64,000 nucleotides of DNA from Herbiconiux solani NBRC 106740 (GTDB taxonomy: Bacteria; Actinomycetota; Actinomycetes; Actinomycetales; Microbacteriaceae), in NCBI RefSeq assembly GCF_001571005.1, contig NZ_BCST01000003.1:1-64000 (forward strand), given 5' to 3'. How positions within the stretch are numbered: position 1 is the stretch's first letter; the number at the start of each line of letters is the position of its first letter. The notes beneath the pieces are model-generated. The model was given only the letters and a program-made list of their open reading frames with translations. It did no database searches and was not told where the DNA came from. This document shows, piece after piece, positions 52,234-60,185 of the stretch. The position numbers were made by a program, and so were the translations under genes.

Positions 52234-53259
52234 GCGGGCGGTCCAGGCGAGGAGGCGGTCGAGGGGCCAGGTCGTGACGATGCGATCGGCCGGCACCCCG
52301 GCGGCCGCGGCCCGCGCCGCACCCAGGTCGAGGAAGGCCAGGTGGCCGGGCGCGTGGGCGTCCGAGTCGATGCTGAACAGGCATCCCGCATCCAGAGCGA
52401 CCCGGATCAGGTCGTCGGGCGGATCCTGCCGCTCGGGGCGGGAGTTGATCTCGACCGCGACCTGGTTGGCGGCGCACGCGGCGAAGACCGCGGCGGCGTC
52501 GAACTCGCTCTGCGGCCGGGTTCCCCGTGAGCCCTCGACCAGCCGGCCGGTGACGTGGCCGAGCACGTCGGTGTGGGGGTCGTCGACGGCGGCGAGCATC
52601 CGCCTGGTCATCGTGCTACGGTCGCTGCGGAGCTTCGAGTGCACGCTCGCGACGACCACGTCGAGGCGGTCGAGGAGGCCGGGCTGCTGGTCGAGCCCGC
52701 CGTCTTCGAGGATGTCGACCTCGATGCCCGAGAGCAGGCGGAAGCCGGAAGCGTCGCCGCCGCCCAGCGCCTCGTTCAGCGCCGCCACGATGCCGAGCTG
52801 CTGCTCGAGGCGGTCGGCGGTGAGGCCGTGGGCGATCTTCAGGTTCGGCGAGTGGTCGGTCAGCGCCTGGTACTCGTGGCCGAGCGCGATCGCGGCGTCG
52901 GCCATGCTCCGGATGTCGGTGGTGCCGTCGGACCAGTCGCTGTGTGCGTGCAGGTCGCCACGGAGAAGAGCCCGGAGCTCGGCGCCGACCGGGTCGAGCT
53001 CCTCCCCCGCGCGGGCACGCAGGTCGGCGAGGTAGTCGGGCACCCGGCCCTCGGCGGCCTGCGCGATGATCTCGAAGGTGCGGTCGCCGATCCCCTTGGT
53101 CGACTTGAGCCGGCCGTCGGCCAGTCGCGCGGCGAGCTCCTCGGCGCTCCACGTCTCGACGATCCCGGCCGCACGCCGGAACGCCTTCACCTTGAACCCC
53201 GGCGCCCGCTCGTGCTCGAGCCGGAACGCCACCTCGTTCAGCGCATCCAGCGGCTCCAT
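52225..53259 (-). CDS. PHP domain phosphoesterase (PolX C-terminal type)
   Basis: 344 residues. The front (about 1-100) is a helix-hairpin-helix DNA-binding region (GFKVKAFRRAAGIVETWS, LKSTKGIGDRTFEIIAQA). The PHP domain follows with the metal motifs DLHAHSDWSDGT, ALTDHSPNLKIAHG, GIEVDILEDG, ASVHSK, LGHVTGR, and the final DSDAHAPGH. This is the PolX-like layout without the polymerase half, a likely trinuclear-metal phosphoesterase in DNA repair. The start at 53259 is supported by a -10-like TAGGTT 6 nt upstream and no ribosome site; a GTG two codons upstream is possible. Confidence 0.88.
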   Translation of the reverse strand: MEPLDALNEVAFRLEHERAPGFKVKAFRRAAGIVETWSAEELAARLADGRLKSTKGIGDRTFEIIAQAAEGRVPDYLADLRARAGEELDPVGAELRALLRGDLHAHSDWSDGTTDIRSMADAAIALGHEYQALTDHSPNLKIAHGLTADRLEQQLGIVAALNEALGGGDASGFRLLSGIEVDILEDGGLDQQPGLLDRLDVVVASVHSKLRSDRSTMTRRMLAAVDDPHTDVLGHVTGRLVEGSRGTRPQSEFDAAAVFAACAANQVAVEINSRPERQDPPDDLIRVALDAGCLFSIDSDAHAPGHLAFLDLGAARAAAAGVPADRIVTTWPLDRLLAWTARNR

Positions 53260-53351
53260 GCCCACAACCTACCCCGCGGCGCGCGACCCCGGGGCGGCAT
53301 CCGCGACCACTACGCTCAAGCCATCATCACCTGTAGAGCGGAAGGCCCTTC

Positions 53352-55238
53352 ATGCACCTGATTCCCTCGAGCGAGTCGCGACGGACGCGACGACCTCTCC
53401 TCATCGCCGGGGTCGCCGTCGCGGTCGGCGCCGTCCTCGCGAGCGGCGGAGTCGCCGCAGCGGCCACTCCCACTTCTGTGGATCATGCTTTCAGCCTGCC
53501 CAGCACGCCGGACGAGCTCCTTCTCACCGGAATCTTCGATGGCCCGGGCTGGACCGCTCCTGGCGTTCCGGCGTCCACCACCTCGATCACCTTCCGCCTT
53601 CCCGATGAAACCGCGAACTTCTCCTCGCATGAGCTGCGCTACTCGCTAAACGGCGGCAGCACCGTGAACGACTGGGGCGACGTCGAATTCGACCCCACGT
53701 CCAAGTCGGTGACCATCCCGGTGGCGCCTGGCGCCTTCGCCGGGCTTCCGGTCGACGGGTCGACAGTCCTGCGCTTCCAGCTCTACAACACCGACCCCCA
53801 ACCGCTCGGGTCAGGCCCGCGCGAGACATTCACCATGAGCGGCGATCTCAAACTCGTCGCGGCCGACGGCGACGACACGCAGTCGATCGTGCTTTCCCGG
53901 GCCCAGGCGACCTCCTTCACCTACCGCAATAGCTACCGCCTCCCGGAGCTCACGTCGTGGCTCACGCCCTCCGACACCATGACGTTCACGCTGGAAGGCG
54001 GGGCCACGTGGAGCAGCACTTCCAGCGGCCTCCTCACGTCAGCTACAGAGGAGCGCACCCAGGGCGGCTTCTGGGACCCGACCGGTCCCGTCTATTCGGG
54101 GCTGCCGCTGTCGAACGTGCCCTCCGCCGACCACACCTCATTGACCGAAGGATTCTCGCTGGCCGACTGGACGACGTCGTACTTCGGCGCGAACGGATTC
54201 GCCAATCTCCACCTCCTCTCTCAGCCGACGTCGCAGCCCGCGTCCGGGCCCGCCACCCCTGAGATCGAGGTCACGATGCTCGCCACGGTGGCCTTCCCCA
54301 CCTCGTCGAGCGGCGTCGCCTCGACGCGCATCTCGGGAGCGGACCGCTACCAGGGGGCCATCGCGATCTCTGTCGCCGAGCACAAGACGTTCTCGTACGC
54401 ACCCGAAGACGGCAACACGGTCTTCGTCGCGTCCGGGCAGAACTTCCCGGACGCTCTCAGCGCAGCACCGGTCGCCGCGGTCGCGGGCGGCTCGCTTCTG
54501 CTCGTGCCGCCGACGGCGGACGACTCCATCGACCATGAGATCTTCCGGCTCGCAGCGACCCGCATCGTCATCGTGGGCGGCGAGAACTCCGTGTCGTCCG
54601 CGTGGCAGGAGCACCTCGAATCGCTTCGGCCCGGTGAGGTGACCCGCATTGCGGGCACCGACCGCTACGACGCGTCCCGCACCCTCGCTGAGGAGAGCTT
54701 CCCGGAGGGCGCCCGCACCGCCTTCATCGCGACCGGCGCCACCTACCCGGATGCGCTCTCCGCGGTCTCGGCGGCAGCATCCGTCGATGCTCCCGTCATC
54801 CTCGTGCAGGGAACCGCCGCCAGCCTCGACCAGCCGACTCTCGATACGCTCGATCAGCTCGGAGTCGACCACGTCACGATCGTCGGAGGGCCGGCAAGCG
54901 TCTCCCCCGGGATCCAGACACAGCTGGAGTCCCTGCATCCGGGTGCCACGCTGCGGCTCGGCGGCGTCGACCGGTACGCGGCCTCCGCGGCCGTGAACGC
55001 GCACTACTTCGCGACGGCGCCCCGCGCCTACCTCGCCTCGGGCGCGAACTTCCCCGACGCCCTGGCCGGCGGAGTGCTCGCCGGCATGGACGGCGCACCA
55101 CTGCTGCTCTCCCAGCCGAGCTGCGTGCCGGCAGCAGAGCTCGGCGCGATCGCCGGATGGGGAACGCACGAGGTCACGGTGCTCGGCGGCCCCGCCACCA
55201 TTTCCCCGGCGGCCGCACAGCTCACGGCCTGCAGCTGA
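53352..55238 (+). CDS. Secreted CWB2-repeat cell-wall protein
   Basis: 628 residues. A basic N-terminus (ESRRTRRPLLIAGVAVAVGA) leads into a signal peptide ending near VAAAATPT. About 40-320 is a beta-rich domain I do not recognise (FRLPDETANFSSHELRYSLN, TMTFTLEGGATWSSTSSGLL). About 325-628 holds three CWB2 repeats marked by RISGADRY, RIAGTDRY and RLGGVDRY. The protein would be held non-covalently in the wall, displaying the unknown domain. The codon use and base composition of the front part are less G+C-biased than its neighbours. GCGGAAGG precedes the ATG. Confidence 0.85.
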   Translation: MHLIPSSESRRTRRPLLIAGVAVAVGAVLASGGVAAAATPTSVDHAFSLPSTPDELLLTGIFDGPGWTAPGVPASTTSITFRLPDETANFSSHELRYSLNGGSTVNDWGDVEFDPTSKSVTIPVAPGAFAGLPVDGSTVLRFQLYNTDPQPLGSGPRETFTMSGDLKLVAADGDDTQSIVLSRAQATSFTYRNSYRLPELTSWLTPSDTMTFTLEGGATWSSTSSGLLTSATEERTQGGFWDPTGPVYSGLPLSNVPSADHTSLTEGFSLADWTTSYFGANGFANLHLLSQPTSQPASGPATPEIEVTMLATVAFPTSSSGVASTRISGADRYQGAIAISVAEHKTFSYAPEDGNTVFVASGQNFPDALSAAPVAAVAGGSLLLVPPTADDSIDHEIFRLAATRIVIVGGENSVSSAWQEHLESLRPGEVTRIAGTDRYDASRTLAEESFPEGARTAFIATGATYPDALSAVSAAASVDAPVILVQGTAASLDQPTLDTLDQLGVDHVTIVGGPASVSPGIQTQLESLHPGATLRLGGVDRYAASAAVNAHYFATAPRAYLASGANFPDALAGGVLAGMDGAPLLLSQPSCVPAAELGAIAGWGTHEVTVLGGPATISPAAAQLTACS

Positions 55239-55244
55239 ATAGGT

Positions 55245-55288
55245 GGAGGCTCCGGGACGCCCCTGACCGGGAGCGTCCCGGAGCCTCC
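55245..55288. terminator. Perfect 16-bp hairpin terminator
   Basis: GGAGGCTCCGGGACGC (55245-55260) pairs with GCGTCCCGGAGCCTCC (55273-55288) around a 12-nt loop, six bases after the CWB2 gene stop. It also faces the convergent dehydrogenase gene, so is probably bidirectional. Confidence 0.8.
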
Positions 55289-55299
55289 GAATCTTCCAC

Positions 55300-56286
55300 T
55301 CAGGAGGCGAGGGGGGCGGGGGCCGTGAGCTCGATCTGGGCCTTGATGACTCCGCGCTGGGCGGCGGCCGTGGCGACCGCATCCGTCGCCTCGTCGACAC
55401 CGAAGACGTGGGTGATCAGCGGCGACAGGTCGATGCCGGTCGAGGCGAGGAAGCGGAGGGTCTGCGGCCACACGCCGGGCGAGCCGATCGAACCCGAGAT
55501 GCTCAGCTCCTTCGACTGGATGAGGCCCAGCTGCGCGGTCGCCGAACGGCCCACGTCGATGCCGATGTACGCGATGCGACCGCGGAAGGCCGCGAGCTCG
55601 AGCGCGGTCGCCATGACCTCGGGGCGGCCGCTGGCCTCGACCACGACGTCGGCGCCGCGCCCGCCGGAGAGGCGGTCGAGGGTCTCCTGCACGGCATCCG
55701 GATGCACGGCCTCGGCCGCTCCCAGCTGCACCGCGATCGCGCGGCGCTCCTCCGAGGGCTCGACCACGATCGTCGTCGCCCCCATGGCCGCGGCCGCGGC
55801 GGTGACGGCGAGGCCGATCGGGCCGGCTCCGAGCACGACCAGCACGTCGCTGCCGTCGACGTTGCCGACCCGCAGCAGCGCGTAGTAGGCGACGCTGAAC
55901 GGCTCGACGAGTGCGCCGGCGGCCCAGTCGAGCTCGTCGGGCAGGCGGTGCAGCCACGCGGGCTTCGCCACGAAGTACTCGGCGGCGGCGCCCGAGATCG
56001 AGAAGCCGAAGTGGTCGTCGCCGATCACGCACTCGCCGACCACCCGGTCGCCGACCGCGAACTCGGTCACGGCCGAGCCGATCGCGGCGACCTCGCCCGA
56101 CCACTCGTGGCCGGGGATCACGGGGTACTCGAAGGGGATGATGTAGCGGCCCTCGAGCAGCTCGATGTCGGAGTGGCAGACCCCCACCCGGCGGGAGGCG
56201 ATCAGCACCTCGTCGGGGGCGATCTCGGGGACGTCGAGGCTCCGCACCTGCGCGGAATCCTCTTCGACGAACTGCAGTGCCTTCAT
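55300..56286 (-). CDS. MDR alcohol dehydrogenase without structural zinc lobe
   Basis: 328 residues from MKALQFVEEDSAQV. Catalytic-zinc ligands are present (VGVCHSDIELLEG, VIPGHEWSGEV), but the four-Cys structural zinc loop is missing (the region reads GECVIGDDHFGF). The NAD site is VLVVLGAGPIGLAVTAAAAA. Such MDR enzymes act on polyols, sugars or L-threonine-like substrates. It is 26 nt downstream of another alcohol dehydrogenase in the same direction, so two related enzymes work in one pathway or on stereoisomers. Confidence 0.9.
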   Translation of the reverse strand: MKALQFVEEDSAQVRSLDVPEIAPDEVLIASRRVGVCHSDIELLEGRYIIPFEYPVIPGHEWSGEVAAIGSAVTEFAVGDRVVGECVIGDDHFGFSISGAAAEYFVAKPAWLHRLPDELDWAAGALVEPFSVAYYALLRVGNVDGSDVLVVLGAGPIGLAVTAAAAAMGATTIVVEPSEERRAIAVQLGAAEAVHPDAVQETLDRLSGGRGADVVVEASGRPEVMATALELAAFRGRIAYIGIDVGRSATAQLGLIQSKELSISGSIGSPGVWPQTLRFLASTGIDLSPLITHVFGVDEATDAVATAAAQRGVIKAQIELTAPAPLAS

Positions 56287-56312
56287 GGCGCGAGTCTCCT
56301 GTCTGGTTTCTG

Positions 56313-57368
56313 TCAGCGGGCCTGGATGAGGACTTTGACCTGGTCGCCGCTCGGCGAGAGCAGTGTCTCGAACCCGGCCACCACATCCGCCATCGGCACT
56401 TGGGCGGTGACGACCTTCTCGACCGGGTAGCGCCCGCGGGCGATCAGGTCGATGATGCGGGGCCAGTCGGTGACGGGGTAGCACCAGGTGCCGGCCAGGG
56501 TGATGTCGTGCTCGGAGAGCACCATCGGGTCGATCGATGCGGCCTTGGTGTGCAGGCCGGTCTGCGAGATGCGGCCGGCCGAGCGCACCGAGGCGATCGC
56601 GGCCTGCAGCGCGCGCTCGTTGCCCGAGCACTCGACGACGGCATCCACGCCGACGCCCTCGGTCGCGTCCTTGAGGTACGCGGGCACGTCGATCTTGGTC
56701 GGGTCGAGCACTTCTCCCACGTCGAGCGCGGCCGCGAGCTCGGCCCGGAACGGGTTGACCTCGGAGATGAAGACGTTCGCGCCGAGCGACGCGGAGTAGA
56801 GGGCGGCCAGGGCGCCGATCGGGCCGGCACCCGTGATCAGCACGGTGTCGCCGGGGCGCACGTGCGCGGTGTCGACGCCGTACGCCGCGACGGCCCCCGG
56901 CTCGACGAGGGCGCCCTGAAGGTCGGTCATCGCATCCGGCAGCACGAACACGTGCGTCGCGGGCACGACGGCCAGCTCGGCGATGCCGCCCGAGGAGTAG
57001 CTGAGGCCGATGCAGCCCATGCGCTGGCAGAGGTGGTTGAGGCCGCGGCGGCAGAAGTAGCAGACACCGCAGGAGAGCAGCGGCATCACCGAGACACGGT
57101 CGCCGGCCTTCACGTTCGTGACGCCGGCGCCGACCTCGAGCACCTCGGCCGAGAATTCGTGGCCGAGGATCTGCGGGGCGGTCGCCCCGGTGAGCGGATG
57201 CGGGGCGGCCGGGATGACGATCGGGCCCATCGCGTACTCGTGCAGGTCGGTGCCGCAGACGCCGCACCAGAACGGCCGCAGCAGCACCTCGCCGGCCGCC
57301 GGGCCCGCAGGCTCCGGCACCTCTTCGACCCTGATGTCGTGGGCGGCGTGGAAGACGGCTGCTCTCAT
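56313..57368 (-). CDS. Zinc-dependent butanediol-type dehydrogenase
   Basis: 351 residues from MRAAVFHAAHDIRV, with AAAGGAG eight bases upstream; further upstream codons are not protein-like. Catalytic-zinc ligands lie in FWCGVCGTDLHEY and ILGHEFSAEV, and the structural-zinc Cys in LLSCGVCYFCRRGLNHLC. The NAD site is VLITGAGPIGALAALYS with an acidic end (ISEVNPF). The layout is that of (R,R)-butanediol/sorbitol dehydrogenases. It is first of a two-gene unit and divergent from a VOC gene. It shares its opening residues (MRAAV-H--HDIRV) with the dehydrogenase at 45026, so the two are probably paralogues. Confidence 0.92.
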   Translation of the reverse strand: MRAAVFHAAHDIRVEEVPEPAGPAAGEVLLRPFWCGVCGTDLHEYAMGPIVIPAAPHPLTGATAPQILGHEFSAEVLEVGAGVTNVKAGDRVSVMPLLSCGVCYFCRRGLNHLCQRMGCIGLSYSSGGIAELAVVPATHVFVLPDAMTDLQGALVEPGAVAAYGVDTAHVRPGDTVLITGAGPIGALAALYSASLGANVFISEVNPFRAELAAALDVGEVLDPTKIDVPAYLKDATEGVGVDAVVECSGNERALQAAIASVRSAGRISQTGLHTKAASIDPMVLSEHDITLAGTWCYPVTDWPRIIDLIARGRYPVEKVVTAQVPMADVVAGFETLLSPSGDQVKVLIQAR

Positions 57369-57547
57369 CCCTTGCTCCTTTGCACGGTTCCTAAGTTCAT
57401 TCTCACTGTACACATCTTGACGCGTCTTGGCACATTCCCTGGCGTTCGGGCCCCACCATCCGCCACTCTGTTCAGTAGAGCTATCCACAGTTCGCAGAAC
57501 ACGACCACGATCCGCGAAGAAGCAGGAACCAGGAAGAGGAGCAGACG
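57369..57547. promoter_or_regulatory. Divergent control region, dehydrogenases / VOC
   Basis: 179 bp, relatively A+T-rich. It contains CTGTACACAT (57406-57415), the self-complementary GACGCGTC (about 57420) and CTGTTCAG (about 57472). The VOC gene has a ribosome site GGAAGAGGAG. No -35/-10 pair can be placed with confidence. Confidence 0.4.
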
Positions 57548-57994
57548 ATGACGTTCGTTCTCGAAGGCATCCACCACGTCGGCATCACGGTGCGCGATCT
57601 CGAGGTCTCGCGGGAGTGGTACTCCCGCATGTTCGGCCTGACACCCGGCCCGGTGAACACCGGCGCGGGGCCCGAGCTCGAGCAGGGGGTGCAGGTGCCG
57701 GATGCGCACCTGACGTTCTCGATGATCCGCATCGGCTCGACCCGCATCGAATTCCTCGAGTACCAGGAACCGGTGGGCGAGGACTTCGACCGTCGCAACT
57801 GTGACGTCGGGGCCTCGCACGTCTGCTTCGAGGTCTCGGACATCGACGCGGCCGTCGCCGAACTCACCGAGAAGGGCGCGGTGTTCAGCAGCGGCCCGAT
57901 CGAGATCACCGAGGGCGCACTGGCGGGCTCGAAGTGGGCCTACTTCCGCGACCCCGACGGCATCCAGCTCGAGGTCTGGCAGTCACCCAGGTAG
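57548..57994 (+). CDS. VOC family protein (glyoxalase / epimerase type)
   Basis: 148 residues, one glyoxalase-fold unit. It begins VLEGIHHVGITVRDLEVSRE and ends SKWAYFRDPDGIQLEVWQSP. Candidate metal ligands are His in IHHVGITV, Glu in TRIEFLEYQ, His in ASHVCFEV and Glu in IQLEVWQ, the pattern of lactoylglutathione lyase and methylmalonyl-CoA epimerase. It overlaps the convergent PanE-like gene by 12 bp. A role as an isomerase of a carbonyl intermediate in the surrounding pathway is inference. Confidence 0.88.
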   Translation: MTFVLEGIHHVGITVRDLEVSREWYSRMFGLTPGPVNTGAGPELEQGVQVPDAHLTFSMIRIGSTRIEFLEYQEPVGEDFDRRNCDVGASHVCFEVSDIDAAVAELTEKGAVFSSGPIEITEGALAGSKWAYFRDPDGIQLEVWQSPR

Positions 57995-59005
57995 CGCGGC
58001 GCGGAGGCGGGGGAGGTTGTGCAGGCCGGGTGTGACCGTGCCGGCCTCGATCTCACGCGCCAGAGCGACGACGGCGGCGTTCACCGGGGCCGTGCGGCCC
58101 TGCGCCTCAGCCGTGCGCACGACGTGGCCGTTCAACTCTTCGACCTCGCTCCGCCGGCCCTTCGTCCAGTCCTGCAGAACGGTCGTCGTCGTGTGCGGCA
58201 GGATGAACCCGCCGTAGAGCGTGTCCAGCAGCGTGTCGACGACCTGGTCGGGGTGTCGCACGTCCTCCTCGGTCAGGCCGAAGATCGGCACGACGGTGGC
58301 TCCGTCGGCGAGCGCCGTGTCGAGCGCCTCCTGGCCCGAGGCGAGCATGAGCTCGCGCATCCCTGGCGTCGCCTCGGCCTCGGCCATCGACAGCCCGAGC
58401 GACGCGGTCGTCACGAGTGTCGTGGCGTTGCTCACGAGCTTCATCCACTTCGCCGAGCGGATGTCCTCCACCACGTCGACCCGCCCGCTCAGCGCCAGCA
58501 CCTCGGCCACCTCGGGAGCCCGCGCCGCCGTCCCCGGCGTCGTGCCACCGATCGCGAACCAGCTGCGGCTCGCATCCGAATGCCGTTCGACGATCCCCGG
58601 CTCGAACATCGTCGACGAGATCTCGATCACGCAGCCGAGCGTGCGCTCGACGCCGACGACCGAGCCGATCGCATCCAGCGTCATGCCGTTCTGCACACCG
58701 ACCAGCAGGCCATCGGGTTTGAGCAGCGGCCGCACGAGGTGCGCCGCCCAGACCGAGTCGTAGGCCTTCATGAGCATGAGCACGAGATCGAACGGCTTCC
58801 GCTGCTCGGCCACCTGGCTGAGGTGGATGACCTCGACCGGCGTGACCGTGCTGCCCGCGGTCGTGCGCACCTCGACGCCGCGCTCGCGCATCGCCGAGAC
58901 GTGCTCGGGCCACTGCTCGATCAGTGTGACGTCGAGCCCGGCCCGCGTGAGGTCGGCACCGATCGCGGCGCCGTTCGCCCCGGCGCCGAGAACCGCGATC
59001 CTCAT
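57983..59005 (-). CDS. Ketopantoate reductase family protein (PanE/ApbA)
   Basis: 340 residues. The NADP motif is MRIAVLGAGANGAAIGADLT. The family's catalytic Lys is in RSAKWMKLVSNATTL, with the Asn immediately after, and the conserved Glu in RSEVEELNGHVVR near the end. True PanE makes pantoate; this one sits with Dabb, 3-hydroxyisobutyrate-dehydrogenase-like and M24 genes, so it probably reduces another 2-oxo compound. The start overlaps the Dabb gene stop by 4 nt. Confidence 0.88.
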   Translation of the reverse strand: MRIAVLGAGANGAAIGADLTRAGLDVTLIEQWPEHVSAMRERGVEVRTTAGSTVTPVEVIHLSQVAEQRKPFDLVLMLMKAYDSVWAAHLVRPLLKPDGLLVGVQNGMTLDAIGSVVGVERTLGCVIEISSTMFEPGIVERHSDASRSWFAIGGTTPGTAARAPEVAEVLALSGRVDVVEDIRSAKWMKLVSNATTLVTTASLGLSMAEAEATPGMRELMLASGQEALDTALADGATVVPIFGLTEEDVRHPDQVVDTLLDTLYGGFILPHTTTTVLQDWTKGRRSEVEELNGHVVRTAEAQGRTAPVNAAVVALAREIEAGTVTPGLHNLPRLRAALPG

Positions 59006-59310
59006 GACGCCGGGTCGTACTCGTAGTCGACCACGGCCCGGTTGGCCACGTACCGCCCGGCCTCCGCGGCGGCGGCCTGGTGATCCGGATGCACCTGGTA
59101 GGCCTCCAGGTCGGCGACCGTCTCGTGCTCGGAGACGAGCACCACGGGCCAGTGCCCGTCGACCCGCCCGAGGTCGGCCTGCACCGTGAGCGACACCACC
59201 ACGTCGAGGGCGACGAGCGGCTCGAGCACGGCCTTCATCTCGCCCACGTCCTCGGCGATCTGCACCGGGTCGGAGGCCTTGAGGTCGAAGGCGACGATGT
59301 GCCGGATCAT
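59002..59310 (-). CDS. Dabb (stress-responsive A/B barrel) protein
   Basis: 102 residues. It begins MIRHIVAFDLK and has the conserved YQVHPDHQAAAAEAGRYVAN close to the end, the Dabb signature. Such proteins form dimeric alpha/beta barrels; some are small cyclases or lyases. It overlaps both neighbours by 4 nt in the operon SDR - M24 - dehydrogenase - Dabb - PanE. Confidence 0.9.
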   Translation of the reverse strand: MIRHIVAFDLKASDPVQIAEDVGEMKAVLEPLVALDVVVSLTVQADLGRVDGHWPVVLVSEHETVADLEAYQVHPDHQAAAAEAGRYVANRAVVDYEYDPAS

Positions 59311-60185
59311 GACGGCTCCACCACCTTGCGCCGGGTGACCTCGGCGATCGAGGCCCAGTCGAGGTCGCCCTGCCCCTCGGCGAGCGCCGACTCGAACACC
59401 CCGCGCAGCACGCTCTCCGAGGGCATGGCGACCCCGGATGCACGGGCTGCGTCGAGCGCGAGCATCAGGTCCTTGAAGCCCAGCTCGGTCGTGAACAGCG
59501 CCGGCGAGTACGTGCTCGTCGCGATCAGGTTGCCGTAGCCGGTGTAGACCGGCCCCGGGAAGAGGCTGTCGCCGAGCAGCTCGACGAACATGCCGGTGTC
59601 GATGCCGCGCGTCTCGAGCAGGGTGACCGACTCGGCGAGCGCCTGCAGCGCGTGGATGATGAGGTAGTTCATCCCGATCTTCACGACGTTGGCGGTCGAG
59701 GGGTCGGCGCCGAAGTCCCAGACCCGGCGGCCGATCGTCTCGAGCACAGGGCGCACCCGGTCGACGAGCGCCGGGTCGCCGGCGGCGAGCACGCTGAGCG
59801 ATCCGGATGCGGCCACGGGCGGGCGGCCGAGCACCGGCGCGGCGACGTAGCCGACGCCCGCGGCGGCGTGCCGCTCGGCGAGCCGGGTCGCGGCCGAGGC
59901 CCCGATGGTCGCCATGTTCACGTGCACGGCACCCTCCGGAGCCGACGCCAGGGTCTCCTCGTCGAAGACGTCGAAGACGACCGACTCGTTCGAGAGCATC
60001 GAGAAGACCGTGCCGGTCTCGAGCGCCTCGGCGACCGACCCGGCACGGGTGGCGCCCTGGGCGACCAGCGCATCCACCGCATCCGTCGACCGGTTCCAGA
60101 CCGTCAGGTCGTGGCCGGTCTCCAGCAGGTGGCCGGCCATCGCGGCCCCCATCGAGCCGAGACCGACGAAGCCGATGGTGCTCAT
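59307..60185 (-). CDS. 3-Hydroxyisobutyrate dehydrogenase-like oxidoreductase
   Basis: 292 residues of the beta-hydroxyacid dehydrogenase family. The cofactor motif is IGFVGLGSMGAAMAGHL, with Asn-Arg after strand 2 (VWNRSTD) pointing to NADP. The substrate motif is MATIGASAATRLAE, normally DxSTxxP-like, here modified, and the catalytic Lys is in NVVKIGMNYL. It oxidises or reduces a beta-hydroxy acid or a related aldehyde. It overlaps both neighbours by 4 nt. Confidence 0.88.
   Translation of the reverse strand: MSTIGFVGLGSMGAAMAGHLLETGHDLTVWNRSTDAVDALVAQGATRAGSVAEALETGTVFSMLSNESVVFDVFDEETLASAPEGAVHVNMATIGASAATRLAERHAAAGVGYVAAPVLGRPPVAASGSLSVLAAGDPALVDRVRPVLETIGRRVWDFGADPSTANVVKIGMNYLIIHALQALAESVTLLETRGIDTGMFVELLGDSLFPGPVYTGYGNLIATSTYSPALFTTELGFKDLMLALDAARASGVAMPSESVLRGVFESALAEGQGDLDWASIAEVTRRKVVEPS

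Noticed and set aside
57983-59005. Calling this gene panE of pantothenate synthesis
   Set aside because: It sits in a catabolic operon without panB or panC; family membership does not fix the substrate.
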